Shown piece after piece: positions 26,501 to 32,633 of a stretch of DNA of 64,000 nt; the stretch's first letter is position 1; each line of letters starts with the position of its first letter. Both the position numbers and the translations under genes were made by a program. The stretch is from assembly GCA_045601045.1 (NCBI GenBank), contig JAZRZA010000072.1, positions 1 to 64,000 of the forward strand. The letters run 5' to 3'. The notes beneath the pieces were generated by a model. It was not told the DNA's origin. It did no database searches and saw only the letters and a program-made list of their open reading frames with translations. Origin of the DNA: UBA1181 sp045601045 (lineage in GTDB: Bacteria > Bacteroidota > Bacteroidia > Bacteroidales > Paludibacteraceae).

Positions 26501-26631
26501 CCCAACATACGGATAAAGTCCTTCTCCAGTTCAGCCTCACTCTGGTAGGAAGCCTGTTTAGATGCTTGTGGTTTGTATTCACTCACCACCGTAGCATTCT
26601 CGGATTCTGTTATGATATTGAACAAAGACAT
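23530..26631 (-). CDS. hsdR: Type I restriction endonuclease subunit R
   Basis: HsdR is the ATP-dependent DNA translocase and nuclease of the type I complex. The 1033-residue chain has the N-terminal nuclease domain with Asp151 in RYDVTILVNG and Glu165-x-Lys167 in HVELKRRG, followed by the conserved QINRYQ. Helicase motif I is HTTGSGKT (323-330), motif II is IIFDECHRSQFG (Asp424-Glu-Cys-His) and motif III is GFTGTPIF. The C-terminal helical region contacts the methylase core. The length is normal. It is separated from hsdS by a three-gene cassette. A diverged 5' copy of this gene survives next to hsdS (27634-27717). Confidence 0.95.
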   Translation of the reverse strand: MSLFNIITESENATVVSEYKPQASKQASYQSEAELEKDFIRMLGEQSYEYLTIHQEKDLIDNLRRQLELVNDYQFSDDEWNRFFSQILANPNNGIKEKTRIIQEDYRQILKKDDGSTKNISLIDKSNIHNNRLQVINQYEVKDGNHDNRYDVTILVNGLPLVHVELKRRGVAIKEAFNQINRYQRDSFWAGCGLFQYVQIFVISNGTHTKYYSNTTRDNHIKDANSSSKGKKTKTSNSFEFTSFWADANNRVILDLVDFTKTFFSKHTLLNILTKYCVFTAEELLLVMRPYQIVATERILNRIEVSSNYKKYGTIDGGGYIWHTTGSGKTLTSFKTARLASKMNGVDKVLFVVDRKDLDYQTMREYDRFEKGAANSNRSTTILAKQLGDDKSNIIITTIQKLSTYIAKNKTSEAYDKHVVIIFDECHRSQFGEMHLAITRAFKKYHIFGFTGTPIFAVNSGSGKGNLKTTAQAFGDKLHAYTIVDAINDKNVLPFRVDYIKTVDLPEDIKDEKVWGIDREKVFMDPERIRKVTTYILDNFDRKTYRNQKKYKYSIVTNVPEVVMAKDRNKVKEEKQAVHVDGFNSIFAVTTIDAAKLYYNEFKRQMKESPEKALRIGLIYSYGANEEEADGILDEENSESTDNLDATSRDFLESAIADYNEMFSTNYDTSSDKFQNYYKDVSLRMKNKELDLLIVVNMFLTGFDATTLNTLWVDKNLRMHGLLQAYSRTNRILNSIKTFGNIVCFRNLQKATDDAISLFGDKEATGLAILRGFKDYYYGFDDDKGKHHLGYVEMIDQLLNKFPIEDPIIGEAKQKEFIKLFGAVLRMMNLLSCFDDFAGKEILSEMNLQDYKSVYLDLKDTMTRPEGGEARIINDDIVFEIELLKQVDINIDYILLMVQQYHEKHCKDKEILVKISKAIESSPELRSKKDLIISFVNGMNDVDGDVIDSWKDYIREKKETELQQIITEERLKEEETKKFVDDCFETGAVKTTGTDINNILPPTSRFGGGNRDSIRVRVLEKIKAYFERFFGME
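26578..26631 (-). repeat. hsdR 5' end, copy A of a 54-bp direct repeat
   Basis: The first 18 codons of hsdR match 27664-27717 at 47 of 54 positions by my alignment, in the same orientation. Several of the 7 differences are synonymous; two change the residue conservatively (L3F, A13S). Confidence 0.7.
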
Positions 26632-26656
26632 ATTACAGTACCATTAGAAGTTGAAT

Positions 26657-26887
26657 TTACGACATCTTTCCGACCTTTATCTCTGATAGAAGGAAATCAT
26701 AGACATAACCGGAACTTTGATAATAAAGCCTTGTTTGCGGATTCTGCAATGCCTGGTAGGTGTCCGAAGAATAGACAGTCTCAAAGGCTCGTGTAAAACC
26801 AAACCCCTCCTTCTCAATGAGCATATCTATCAGATCTGAGACTATTTGCTCAACCATCCATTTGTATTCTTTTTCTGTGATATTCAT
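26657..26887 (-). CDS. DUF3791 family protein (third gene of ART-like cassette)
   Basis: The 76-residue helical protein (MNITEKEYKWMVEQIVSDLI, then EGFGFTRAFETVYSSDTYQA) ends near FLLSEIKVGK. The pattern, a helix, an F-x-x-A-F-x-x-[VL]-x-x-S segment and a Y-x-x-G-Y region, is that of DUF3791 proteins found next to DUF3990. The ATG overlaps the stop of the DUF3990 gene by 4 bp. The function is unestablished; as a neighbour of an ADP-ribosyltransferase-fold protein it may be an antitoxin or accessory factor. It ends 25 nt before hsdR. Confidence 0.7.
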   Translation of the reverse strand: MNITEKEYKWMVEQIVSDLIDMLIEKEGFGFTRAFETVYSSDTYQALQNPQTRLYYQSSGYVYDFLLSEIKVGKMS

Positions 26888-27369
26888 CCTATCTTCTTTA
26901 GATATTTAAGTGCCCGTTCCGTACAGAAGGCATATTGGAATGTCTCTCCCTTGCTATACTTCAACCCTTGAAGAAACCCTTTCAAATCGGTAAACTCCTC
27001 ACGGTATTGACGCATCTGGTAGCCTATGGTATCGTTGGCAATCGGTCCATAAACAATATCGTACTCATGCTTGTAATCTTGATTCTCGTCTCTATTGTTC
27101 CAGACGAACTCCGCCCATTCCAAGCAGTAGTGAGAAAATATCTTCACACGGAGCGGTCCATCACTACCATCTACCAGCAACGTCTCGTCAAACTCATATT
27201 CATTAATATATGGCTCGCCCCCAAGGAAAGCCACTCTTGACTCAGCCAATTTCTCAGCTTGCAATCTCTCGGCAGAGAGATAAAAAGCCTTACCGAAATC
27301 TTTGAAAGGTTTCGATTTATCAAGTTGAATAGTGTCGATATTGACTGTTGAACCGTGGTATAGTTTCAT
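26884..27369 (-). CDS. DUF3990 protein, ADP-ribosyltransferase-like (putative toxin)
   Basis: The 161-residue protein begins MKLYHGSTVNID and has KDFGKAFYLSAERLQAEKLA (23-42), the DUF3990 signature. This family belongs to the ADP-ribosyltransferase fold group. His5 in LYHGS and Tyr30 in AFYLS fit the H and Y positions of the H-Y-E/Q type, and an acidic residue in CLEWAEFVWNNR could be the third. Related ART proteins act as toxins or as modifiers of host or phage targets. It overlaps both flanking DUF3791 genes by 4 bp, forming a tight three-gene unit inserted between hsdS and hsdR. Enzyme activity and toxicity are inferences. Confidence 0.78.
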   Translation of the reverse strand: MKLYHGSTVNIDTIQLDKSKPFKDFGKAFYLSAERLQAEKLAESRVAFLGGEPYINEYEFDETLLVDGSDGPLRVKIFSHYCLEWAEFVWNNRDENQDYKHEYDIVYGPIANDTIGYQMRQYREEFTDLKGFLQGLKYSKGETFQYAFCTERALKYLKKIG

Positions 27370-27581
27370 CCTAATCGCCCTCCCATTCGTTTACAATAGG
27401 CCGTAAGGCTTTCTATATTATCCCGAAACGAGAGCGTATGCATCACATCGTAATGCTTATCGCACAATTCAAGAGCCTTGTATTGATGCAAATAACGAAG
27501 TGCTTGTGCATCCGTCAATTGATAGCATTTCGCGAACTCTGCTATCAATGCCACCACATATTTTATTTTATCTTTTAACAT
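27366..27581 (-). CDS. DUF3791 family protein (first gene of ART-like cassette)
   Basis: The 71-residue helical protein reads IKYVVALIAEFAKCYQLTDA, then QALRYLHQYKALELCDKHYD and LSFRDNIESLTAYCKRMGG. The A-L-x-Y-L-x-x-Y-x-A-L-x-[FL] and D-x-H-Y-D-x-x-H-T-x-S segments are typical of DUF3791 partners of DUF3990. It is first in the cassette, with a -7 element (27610-27617) about 28 nt upstream, and overlaps DUF3990 by 4 bp. It is a good candidate for a neutralising partner, but this is position-based inference. Confidence 0.75.
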   Translation of the reverse strand: MLKDKIKYVVALIAEFAKCYQLTDAQALRYLHQYKALELCDKHYDVMHTLSFRDNIESLTAYCKRMGGRLG

Positions 27582-27609
27582 AATGATTTCTATGGAGTAA
27601 CTGATAATA

Positions 27610-27617
27610 CAAATTTA
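27610..27617 (-). promoter_or_regulatory. -7 promoter element of the DUF3791-DUF3990 cassette
   Basis: The minus strand reads TAAATTTG, a perfect TAnnTTTG, inside AT-rich DNA between the hsdR remnant and the first DUF3791 ATG. It suggests the cassette is transcribed independently of hsdM-S. No clear -33 box. Confidence 0.4.
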
Positions 27618-27633
27618 ATGATAAATTTATTGT

Positions 27634-27717
27634 TTACGGCTTCACGAATGAATTTTCAAAGGGTTCACTCACTACAGTCGAATTCTCTGACTCTGTTATG
27701 ATATTGAAAAAAGACAT
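27634..27717 (-). pseudogene. Truncated hsdR 5' remnant next to hsdS
   Basis: The minus strand encodes MSFFNIITESENSTVVSE, 16 of 18 residues identical to the start of intact hsdR (MSLFNIITESENATVVSE). It then diverges and stops after 27 codons. The ATG lies 4 nt after the hsdS stop, the place where hsdR starts in an uninterrupted hsdS-hsdR operon. This is therefore the displaced original hsdR start, left behind when the DUF3791/DUF3990 cassette and the current hsdR were joined. It is too short to be functional. Confidence 0.75.
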
Positions 27718-27720
27718 AGG

Positions 27721-28962
27721 CTAAGCCTCCTTTCTCTTAAAATTCAACAACTGGTCTTTGTAGTATTCGTATTGCTTCTTCCGACACTCTATCTCCGCTG
27801 GCAATCCTTTGGAGATGTCGTTGCAATAAGCATCGAATTTATCGAGAATATTGACTATTCGTTCTTGCTCTTGAAGGGAAGGAAGAGGGATTTGTATATC
27901 TGCTAATTTAGATGGTGTTACCTCAATCACCTTGGTACCATGTGCTAACTTTCTTTTTTGAGAAAAGAAGGCTGATGTGTGAAAGAAATAACTTAGATAC
28001 TTCGCATTTTGATTGTGTTTGATAATGGCAGTATGACCGCTTACAGCAATGTCATCTTCTCCCAACCATGCAACACACTTACAAACATCTTCTACATTCT
28101 CACTTGTTACAGCCATTACTATATCTCCAGAAGAAGCCTTTTTCGATTTCTCAAAAACACTTTCATCCAGATATTTTAATACCGTATCGGTGCTAATGCC
28201 AAAGTGAGTATACATCTGTCCATAATGAATACACGGCTTCCCTTCTTCTACAAAATCAGACTTCTGAAAGTTACCGCCTCTAACAATGGTCGCTATATCG
28301 CCCAGCCTTACCTTCTTAACTCTTAATTCTTCATTCTTAATTAAAAATTCCCTGTAGTACTCATACTGCTTCTTCCTAGCTGTAAGCTCTGCTGTAAGCT
28401 CTGCTGTAAGCTCTGCTGTAAGCTCTGTAAAAGTATCTAATATCCTGACTATCTCTTCTTGGATAGGGAGAGGGGGAATGGGGATTGTAATTTCTTTTAT
28501 AGACGGAACAGACGAATGAACAACTTTGCTTTTCACTTTACCTTTTGTTTTCTGAAGAATTGCATCATCTGTCATTAATGCATACGACAAATACTTAGCA
28601 TTTTGTTCGTGTCTCATCACTACGATGTCACCTCCGACATACCCGTCTTCTTCCCCTATATACGCAGTTGATTTTGCAATGTCTTCAATGTTTTCACTCG
28701 TTATAGCAAACAAAATATCACCATTCTTTAGTATCTTAGGATTAGACACAACATCTGCACTGGTATAGGATTTACATTTAGAAAAAAAGGCGCCATACGA
28801 CGTATGAATATCGCCATAACGAATACATGGCACGCCAGATTCAGTAAGTTCATCCCTTTTAATTCCTGAACCTCTAAACATATCTGTTGCAATCTCTCCC
28901 AACTTCTTCCACTCCACACCTTCCGGGCAAAGCGTCTCTATCAATTCCTCTATCTTACTCAT
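27721..28962 (-). CDS. hsdS: Type I restriction specificity subunit S with two TRDs
   Basis: HsdS recognises the bipartite DNA target and bridges the HsdM subunits. The 413-residue protein has two target recognition domains (about 15-170 and 220-370). Each starts with a WKKLGEIA- or VRLGDIA-like motif and ends with a conserved helix preceded by IPIPPLPIQEEIVRILDTF or IPLPSLQEQERIVNILDKF. After TRD1 comes a spacer of four ELTA units (TAEL repeats, DNA at 28379-28426), then RKKQYEYYREFL; RKKQYEYYKDQLL recurs at the C-terminus. The two TRDs are similar to each other. The start overlaps the end of the DUF1016 gene by 8 bp. Confidence 0.94.
   Translation of the reverse strand: MSKIEELIETLCPEGVEWKKLGEIATDMFRGSGIKRDELTESGVPCIRYGDIHTSYGAFFSKCKSYTSADVVSNPKILKNGDILFAITSENIEDIAKSTAYIGEEDGYVGGDIVVMRHEQNAKYLSYALMTDDAILQKTKGKVKSKVVHSSVPSIKEITIPIPPLPIQEEIVRILDTFTELTAELTAELTAELTARKKQYEYYREFLIKNEELRVKKVRLGDIATIVRGGNFQKSDFVEEGKPCIHYGQMYTHFGISTDTVLKYLDESVFEKSKKASSGDIVMAVTSENVEDVCKCVAWLGEDDIAVSGHTAIIKHNQNAKYLSYFFHTSAFFSQKRKLAHGTKVIEVTPSKLADIQIPLPSLQEQERIVNILDKFDAYCNDISKGLPAEIECRKKQYEYYKDQLLNFKRKEA
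28379..28426 (-). repeat. Four tandem 12-bp repeats encoding TAEL spacers in hsdS
   Basis: The unit GCTGTAAGCTCT on the plus strand occurs four times without mismatch and encodes four ELTA units in the spacer helix. In EcoR124-type systems, changing from two to three TAEL units changes the gap in the recognised DNA sequence. Four perfect 12-bp units can slip in frame. Confidence 0.9.
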
Positions 28963-30019
28963 GTTCGTTCGGCTTTAGTTCGGGATGTTGTAAATAGAAA
29001 ACCTCTTTCTGCTTTTCGATTTCTACTCGAAGTTGTTCTTCTGTTGGTAAGAATGGTAAATATTTCGCCATGAAAAGATGTTCGTTATCATGCAATACCG
29101 AATAGCGGGCAATGTCAGTACTTGTCTCAGCGCATAGCAAAATACCAACGGTTGGATTCTCGTCTGGCTTCCGTTTCATATCATCATACATTCTAACATA
29201 CATATCCATCTGCCCCACATCCTGGTGCGTCACCTTGCCCATCTTTAGATCCACCAACACATAACATCTCAACTCTATGTTATAGAAAATAAGGTCGATG
29301 TAATAATCCTCCGTATCCGTCACAATATGTTGTTGACGAGCTACAAAAGCAAACCCCTTGCCCATTTCCATCAGAAAATCTCGGATATGTGACAATATCG
29401 AGGTCTCTAACTCTTTTTCAGTATAGGCATCCTCCGTTTTATAGCCCAAAAATTCCGCCACAACAGGATTTTTCAGCAATTCGAACTTGTTTTGCTGGAG
29501 TTCCCTCGTCTTGTCTTGCATCTCTGCTATCACCTCATCTTTCCTTGGTGACCGCAGAAGACGATGATAATATTGGGTAGAAATATTACGGTCTAATGTA
29601 CGGACACTCCACATCTGATCGTTCGCCTCCTTCATATACCAGATTCTAGCATCTTCATCAGACACTCGAAGCAATGTGCGAAAATGTGACCATGTAAGAT
29701 TGTGAACACGCGTGTTCACAATCTCTAAATCTTTGAAATTCAAATAGAACTGACGATAAAAGCAAATATTACGATAATTAAAGCTACTACCATATTCTTT
29801 CGTCAACTCACTGGCAATACGTTTTATCAAATAGTCACCATACTCAGCTCTTTCTGCTCCATTCTGCTCTTCCTCCACAATTCGCCGTCCTACATTCCAA
29901 AAGGTGTTAATCATCACAAGATTAACCGACGAATAAGACGCTTGTCTGCCTTGCTCAATAATCGTTTTAATATCATTGACACAACTGTCCGACTTTACTA
30001 ACTTTTCCATATCGCTCAT
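28955..30019 (-). CDS. DUF1016 (YhcG-type) PD-(D/E)XK nuclease-domain protein
   Basis: The 354-residue protein has an N-terminal DUF1016 helical domain (for example YSSVNLVMINTFWNVGRRIV at 29-48 and YGSSFNYRNICFYRQFY) and a C-terminal PD-(D/E)XK fold: Asp242 in YYIDLIFYN and Asp257-x-Lys259 in VLVDLKMGKVTHQDVGQM, with a trailing Gln. Such proteins are frequent passengers of type I restriction loci; proposed roles are DNA branch-point cleavage or defence. It starts 3 nt after the Fic stop and overlaps hsdS by 8 bp, so it is co-expressed with the methylase. It should bind DNA in the cytoplasm; its target is unknown. Confidence 0.9.
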   Translation of the reverse strand: MSDMEKLVKSDSCVNDIKTIIEQGRQASYSSVNLVMINTFWNVGRRIVEEEQNGAERAEYGDYLIKRIASELTKEYGSSFNYRNICFYRQFYLNFKDLEIVNTRVHNLTWSHFRTLLRVSDEDARIWYMKEANDQMWSVRTLDRNISTQYYHRLLRSPRKDEVIAEMQDKTRELQQNKFELLKNPVVAEFLGYKTEDAYTEKELETSILSHIRDFLMEMGKGFAFVARQQHIVTDTEDYYIDLIFYNIELRCYVLVDLKMGKVTHQDVGQMDMYVRMYDDMKRKPDENPTVGILLCAETSTDIARYSVLHDNEHLFMAKYLPFLPTEEQLRVEIEKQKEVFYLQHPELKPNEHE

Positions 30020-30022
30020 GCT

Positions 30023-30898
30023 TCAATCCTCCTGTTCATAGTAATAAGAATAATCAATACCCTTCATGAAGAGTTCCCTGTCATGGATGTTATCAGTAAG
30101 AGCACTGGTTAATAATCGCTTGATGGACGCAGCATCCGCAATACTCTGCGTCATTGCCTGAAGGTAGTCATTCTTGTTTATCTGACTCCAGTCTATGCAC
30201 TGTCCGACTCTTGCTTTCAGCATAAGATCAAGCCATATCCTTGTGCTTCTGCCATTCCCCTCCATAAAGGGGTGAGCGACATTCATCTCTACATACTTGT
30301 TGAAGATGTCATCTACGCTTGTTTCTGGCATCTTCCCAATCATATCCAGCTGTTGTGGCAAGTACTGCGCCAAGCAGAAAGTAAAACCACCCTTGGAGAT
30401 GGTCTTGGTTCTAATCTGACCGGCAAAGTCATACAAGCCACCAAAGATGTATGCATGTATCTGCTGAAGCCCCTTGACCGTGCCCACTTCAATCGTCTCC
30501 AATATTCCACTTTCCCACAGTTCATACGCCTTCTGCTTGCTCTTGCCATCAAGAGTGTTCTCGCTATACGTAAGCCAGTCAAGGAAATCCATTGCCTTGC
30601 TGTTGGGGATGCTCTTGGCGAGTTCCTCAATACCCTTCATGTCAAGGGTATCCGTAAGTCTTTTCTTACCATCAGGAGCAAGCAGTTTCAACTGGTTAGT
30701 GGCACTAACCACTTCATTCTCCTCCTTCTTCAACTTGGTTTTGAGATATTTCCAGTAGTTCCTTGTCTTGGTATAATCATCTTGCTCATTGATAGCACCA
30801 AGCACATCAAGGACAGAAAAGAACCATTTGTTGGTTGTGGCATCCCACACGGCTCTTACCTCATGATCTCTATAAAACCTGAATGAAATCTTGCTCAT
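30023..30898 (-). CDS. BRO-N-like domain fused to Fic protein (AMPylase)
   Basis: The 291-residue protein has an N-terminal BRO-N/KilA-like DNA-associated domain (AVWDATTNKWFFSVLDVLGA, about 16-35, and TRNYWKYLKTKL) joined to a Fic domain with the complete motif HPFMEGNGR (209-217). His209 is the catalytic base and Glu213 and Arg217 are the other core residues. Fic enzymes transfer AMP or other nucleotide groups to protein hydroxyls. I see no clear inhibitory (S/T)xxxE(G/N) helix. Placed between hsdM (4-bp overlap) and the nuclease gene (3-nt gap), it is part of the restriction operon. Phage sensing or control of the restriction complex is a guess. Confidence 0.87.
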   Translation of the reverse strand: MSKISFRFYRDHEVRAVWDATTNKWFFSVLDVLGAINEQDDYTKTRNYWKYLKTKLKKEENEVVSATNQLKLLAPDGKKRLTDTLDMKGIEELAKSIPNSKAMDFLDWLTYSENTLDGKSKQKAYELWESGILETIEVGTVKGLQQIHAYIFGGLYDFAGQIRTKTISKGGFTFCLAQYLPQQLDMIGKMPETSVDDIFNKYVEMNVAHPFMEGNGRSTRIWLDLMLKARVGQCIDWSQINKNDYLQAMTQSIADAASIKRLLTSALTDNIHDRELFMKGIDYSYYYEQED

Positions 30899-32454
30899 GC
30901 CTCAATCTCCTTAATGATGTTATCGATAGCGGTTCTAAGTTCATTCTCCCTCGCCACGATCTTCTCTAATTCAGCATTGAGCACCTTGATATCCACCTTC
31001 TCTCTGGTATCTTCTTGCTCAACGTATGTGGAGACGGATAGGTTGTATTCGTTCTCCTTCACCTCGTCGTATGTGGCAAGTTTGGTAAAGTGGTCAACCG
31101 TCTTTCTTTCGGTAAATGTATCAACGATTTTTTGAATATTGTCTGGTGTCAGTTTATTGTTGTTGGTAGCCTTGACACACTCATTGGAAGCGTCTATGAA
31201 GAGTATTCCAGTATCTTTCTTCGACTTCTTCAACACCATGATACAAGTGGCGATGGATGTACCGAAGAAGAGGTTACTAGGCAATTGGATGACACAATCC
31301 ACATAGTTGTTGTCCACCATGTACTTACGGATCTTCTGCTCGGCTCCACCACGATACATGATACCAGGGAAGCAGACGATAGAGGCTGTTCCATTCGTAC
31401 TAAGCCATGACAAGGAGTGCATGATGAAAGCCAAATCCGCTTTACCCTTCGGAGCCAATACACCAGCAGGGCTAAAACGAGGATCATTGATGAGAATTGG
31501 GTTGTCATCACCCTCCCATTTCACCGAGTATGGTGGATTAGACACCAGAACTTCAAACGGTTCATCATCCCAGTGTTGAGGAGCAATCAACGTATCTTCA
31601 CAAGCGATATTGAACTTGTCGAATCCCACATCATGAAGGAACATATTGATACGGCAAAGGTTGTAGGTGGTAATGTTCTTCTCCTGACCGTAAAAACCTT
31701 GCTTGATGTTCTCCTTGCCCAAAATCTTGATGGCTTGAAGCAACAGTGAGCCAGAACCACAAGCAGGATCATAGACTTTATTCACGGTCTTCTTTCCCAC
31801 AACTGCCAATCTGGTAAGCAATTCGGAAACCTCCTGAGGCGTATAGTATTCACCACCTGACTTACCAGCATTAGAAGCATACATAGCCATCAAAAACTCG
31901 TAGGCATCACCGAAAGCGTCTATGGTATTATTCTGATAGCCCAGTTTGAGGTTGCCGATTTCGTTCAAGATAGCGGAGAGTTTCTTGTTTCTCTTCTCGA
32001 CGGTGGCTCCCAGCTTGTTGGAGTTCACATCAATATCATCGAACAGACCAGAAAAGTTGCTCTCCGATTCGGTACCCTTGGCAGACTCCTCGATATGGGA
32101 GAAGACATTCTCCAATGTCTCATTCAGATTCTCGTTCGTGTCGGCATTCTTTCTGACATTCTCAAACAACTCAGAAGGCAAAATAAAGAATCCCTTCTCC
32201 TGAACCAGACCCTCCTTTGCGATCTCAGCCTCCGCATCGCTCATTTTAGCATAATCGAAGTCATGATTACCAGCCTTCCATTCGTCATGGTTGATGTATG
32301 AGGTTAGGTTCTCGGAGATGTAACGATAGAACATGATGCCCAAGACGTACTGCTTAAAGTCCCAGCCATCCACAGCACCACGAAGTTCGTTTGCTATATT
32401 CCAAATCGATTTATGAAGTTCTTCTCTCTCTTGTTCTTTCTTGTTGTCTGCCAT
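30895..32454 (-). CDS. hsdM: Type I restriction DNA methyltransferase subunit M
   Basis: HsdM is the N6-adenine methyltransferase of the type I system. The 519-residue protein has an N-terminal helical HsdM domain (KSIWNIANELRGAVDGWDFK at 15-34), then the SAM motif DPACGSGSLLL (from Asp229) and catalytic motif IV NPPYS (306-310). SGGEYYTPQEVSELL precedes motif I as in the family. It is the first gene of the locus and overlaps the Fic gene by 4 bp. A perfect -7 element lies 36 nt upstream (32491-32498). Confidence 0.96.
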   Translation of the reverse strand: MADNKKEQEREELHKSIWNIANELRGAVDGWDFKQYVLGIMFYRYISENLTSYINHDEWKAGNHDFDYAKMSDAEAEIAKEGLVQEKGFFILPSELFENVRKNADTNENLNETLENVFSHIEESAKGTESESNFSGLFDDIDVNSNKLGATVEKRNKKLSAILNEIGNLKLGYQNNTIDAFGDAYEFLMAMYASNAGKSGGEYYTPQEVSELLTRLAVVGKKTVNKVYDPACGSGSLLLQAIKILGKENIKQGFYGQEKNITTYNLCRINMFLHDVGFDKFNIACEDTLIAPQHWDDEPFEVLVSNPPYSVKWEGDDNPILINDPRFSPAGVLAPKGKADLAFIMHSLSWLSTNGTASIVCFPGIMYRGGAEQKIRKYMVDNNYVDCVIQLPSNLFFGTSIATCIMVLKKSKKDTGILFIDASNECVKATNNNKLTPDNIQKIVDTFTERKTVDHFTKLATYDEVKENEYNLSVSTYVEQEDTREKVDIKVLNAELEKIVARENELRTAIDNIIKEIEA

Positions 32455-32490
32455 AATGATATACTACGCTTATGTTACACGCTTAATCTC

Positions 32491-32498
32491 CAAAGATA
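32491..32498 (-). promoter_or_regulatory. -7 promoter element of the type I R-M operon
   Basis: The minus strand reads TATCTTTG, a perfect TAnnTTTG, preceded by T-rich DNA without a clean -33 TTTG. Confidence 0.45.
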
Positions 32499-32578
32499 AT
32501 AAAAAATACAATACAATCGGAGATGTTGTTAAATATGGCAAATTAAGGGGACAGGTGTGCAGGATTGGGGCAGAGGCA

Positions 32579-32614
32579 CAAAAAAGGAGACGCTCGTCGA
32601 GAACGTCTCCTTTT
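32579..32614 (-). terminator. Terminator of the xylanase gene
   Basis: AAAAGGAGACG pairs perfectly with CGTCTCCTTTT around an 11-nt loop. On the minus strand the stem is followed by TTTTTTG, 20 nt after the GH10 stop. Confidence 0.75.
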
Positions 32615-32633
32615 GTATTGTCAGCAATCTGGA

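Noticed and set aside
28379..28426. Possible CRISPR or other array
   Set aside because: The 12-bp units are contiguous, in frame and encode the HsdS spacer; no spacers between repeats. No CRISPR array was seen elsewhere.
27721..28962. Invertible hsdS (shufflon-type) switching
   Set aside because: No second hsdS copy, inverted repeats or recombinase in the locus; only the 12-bp TAEL repeats offer variation.
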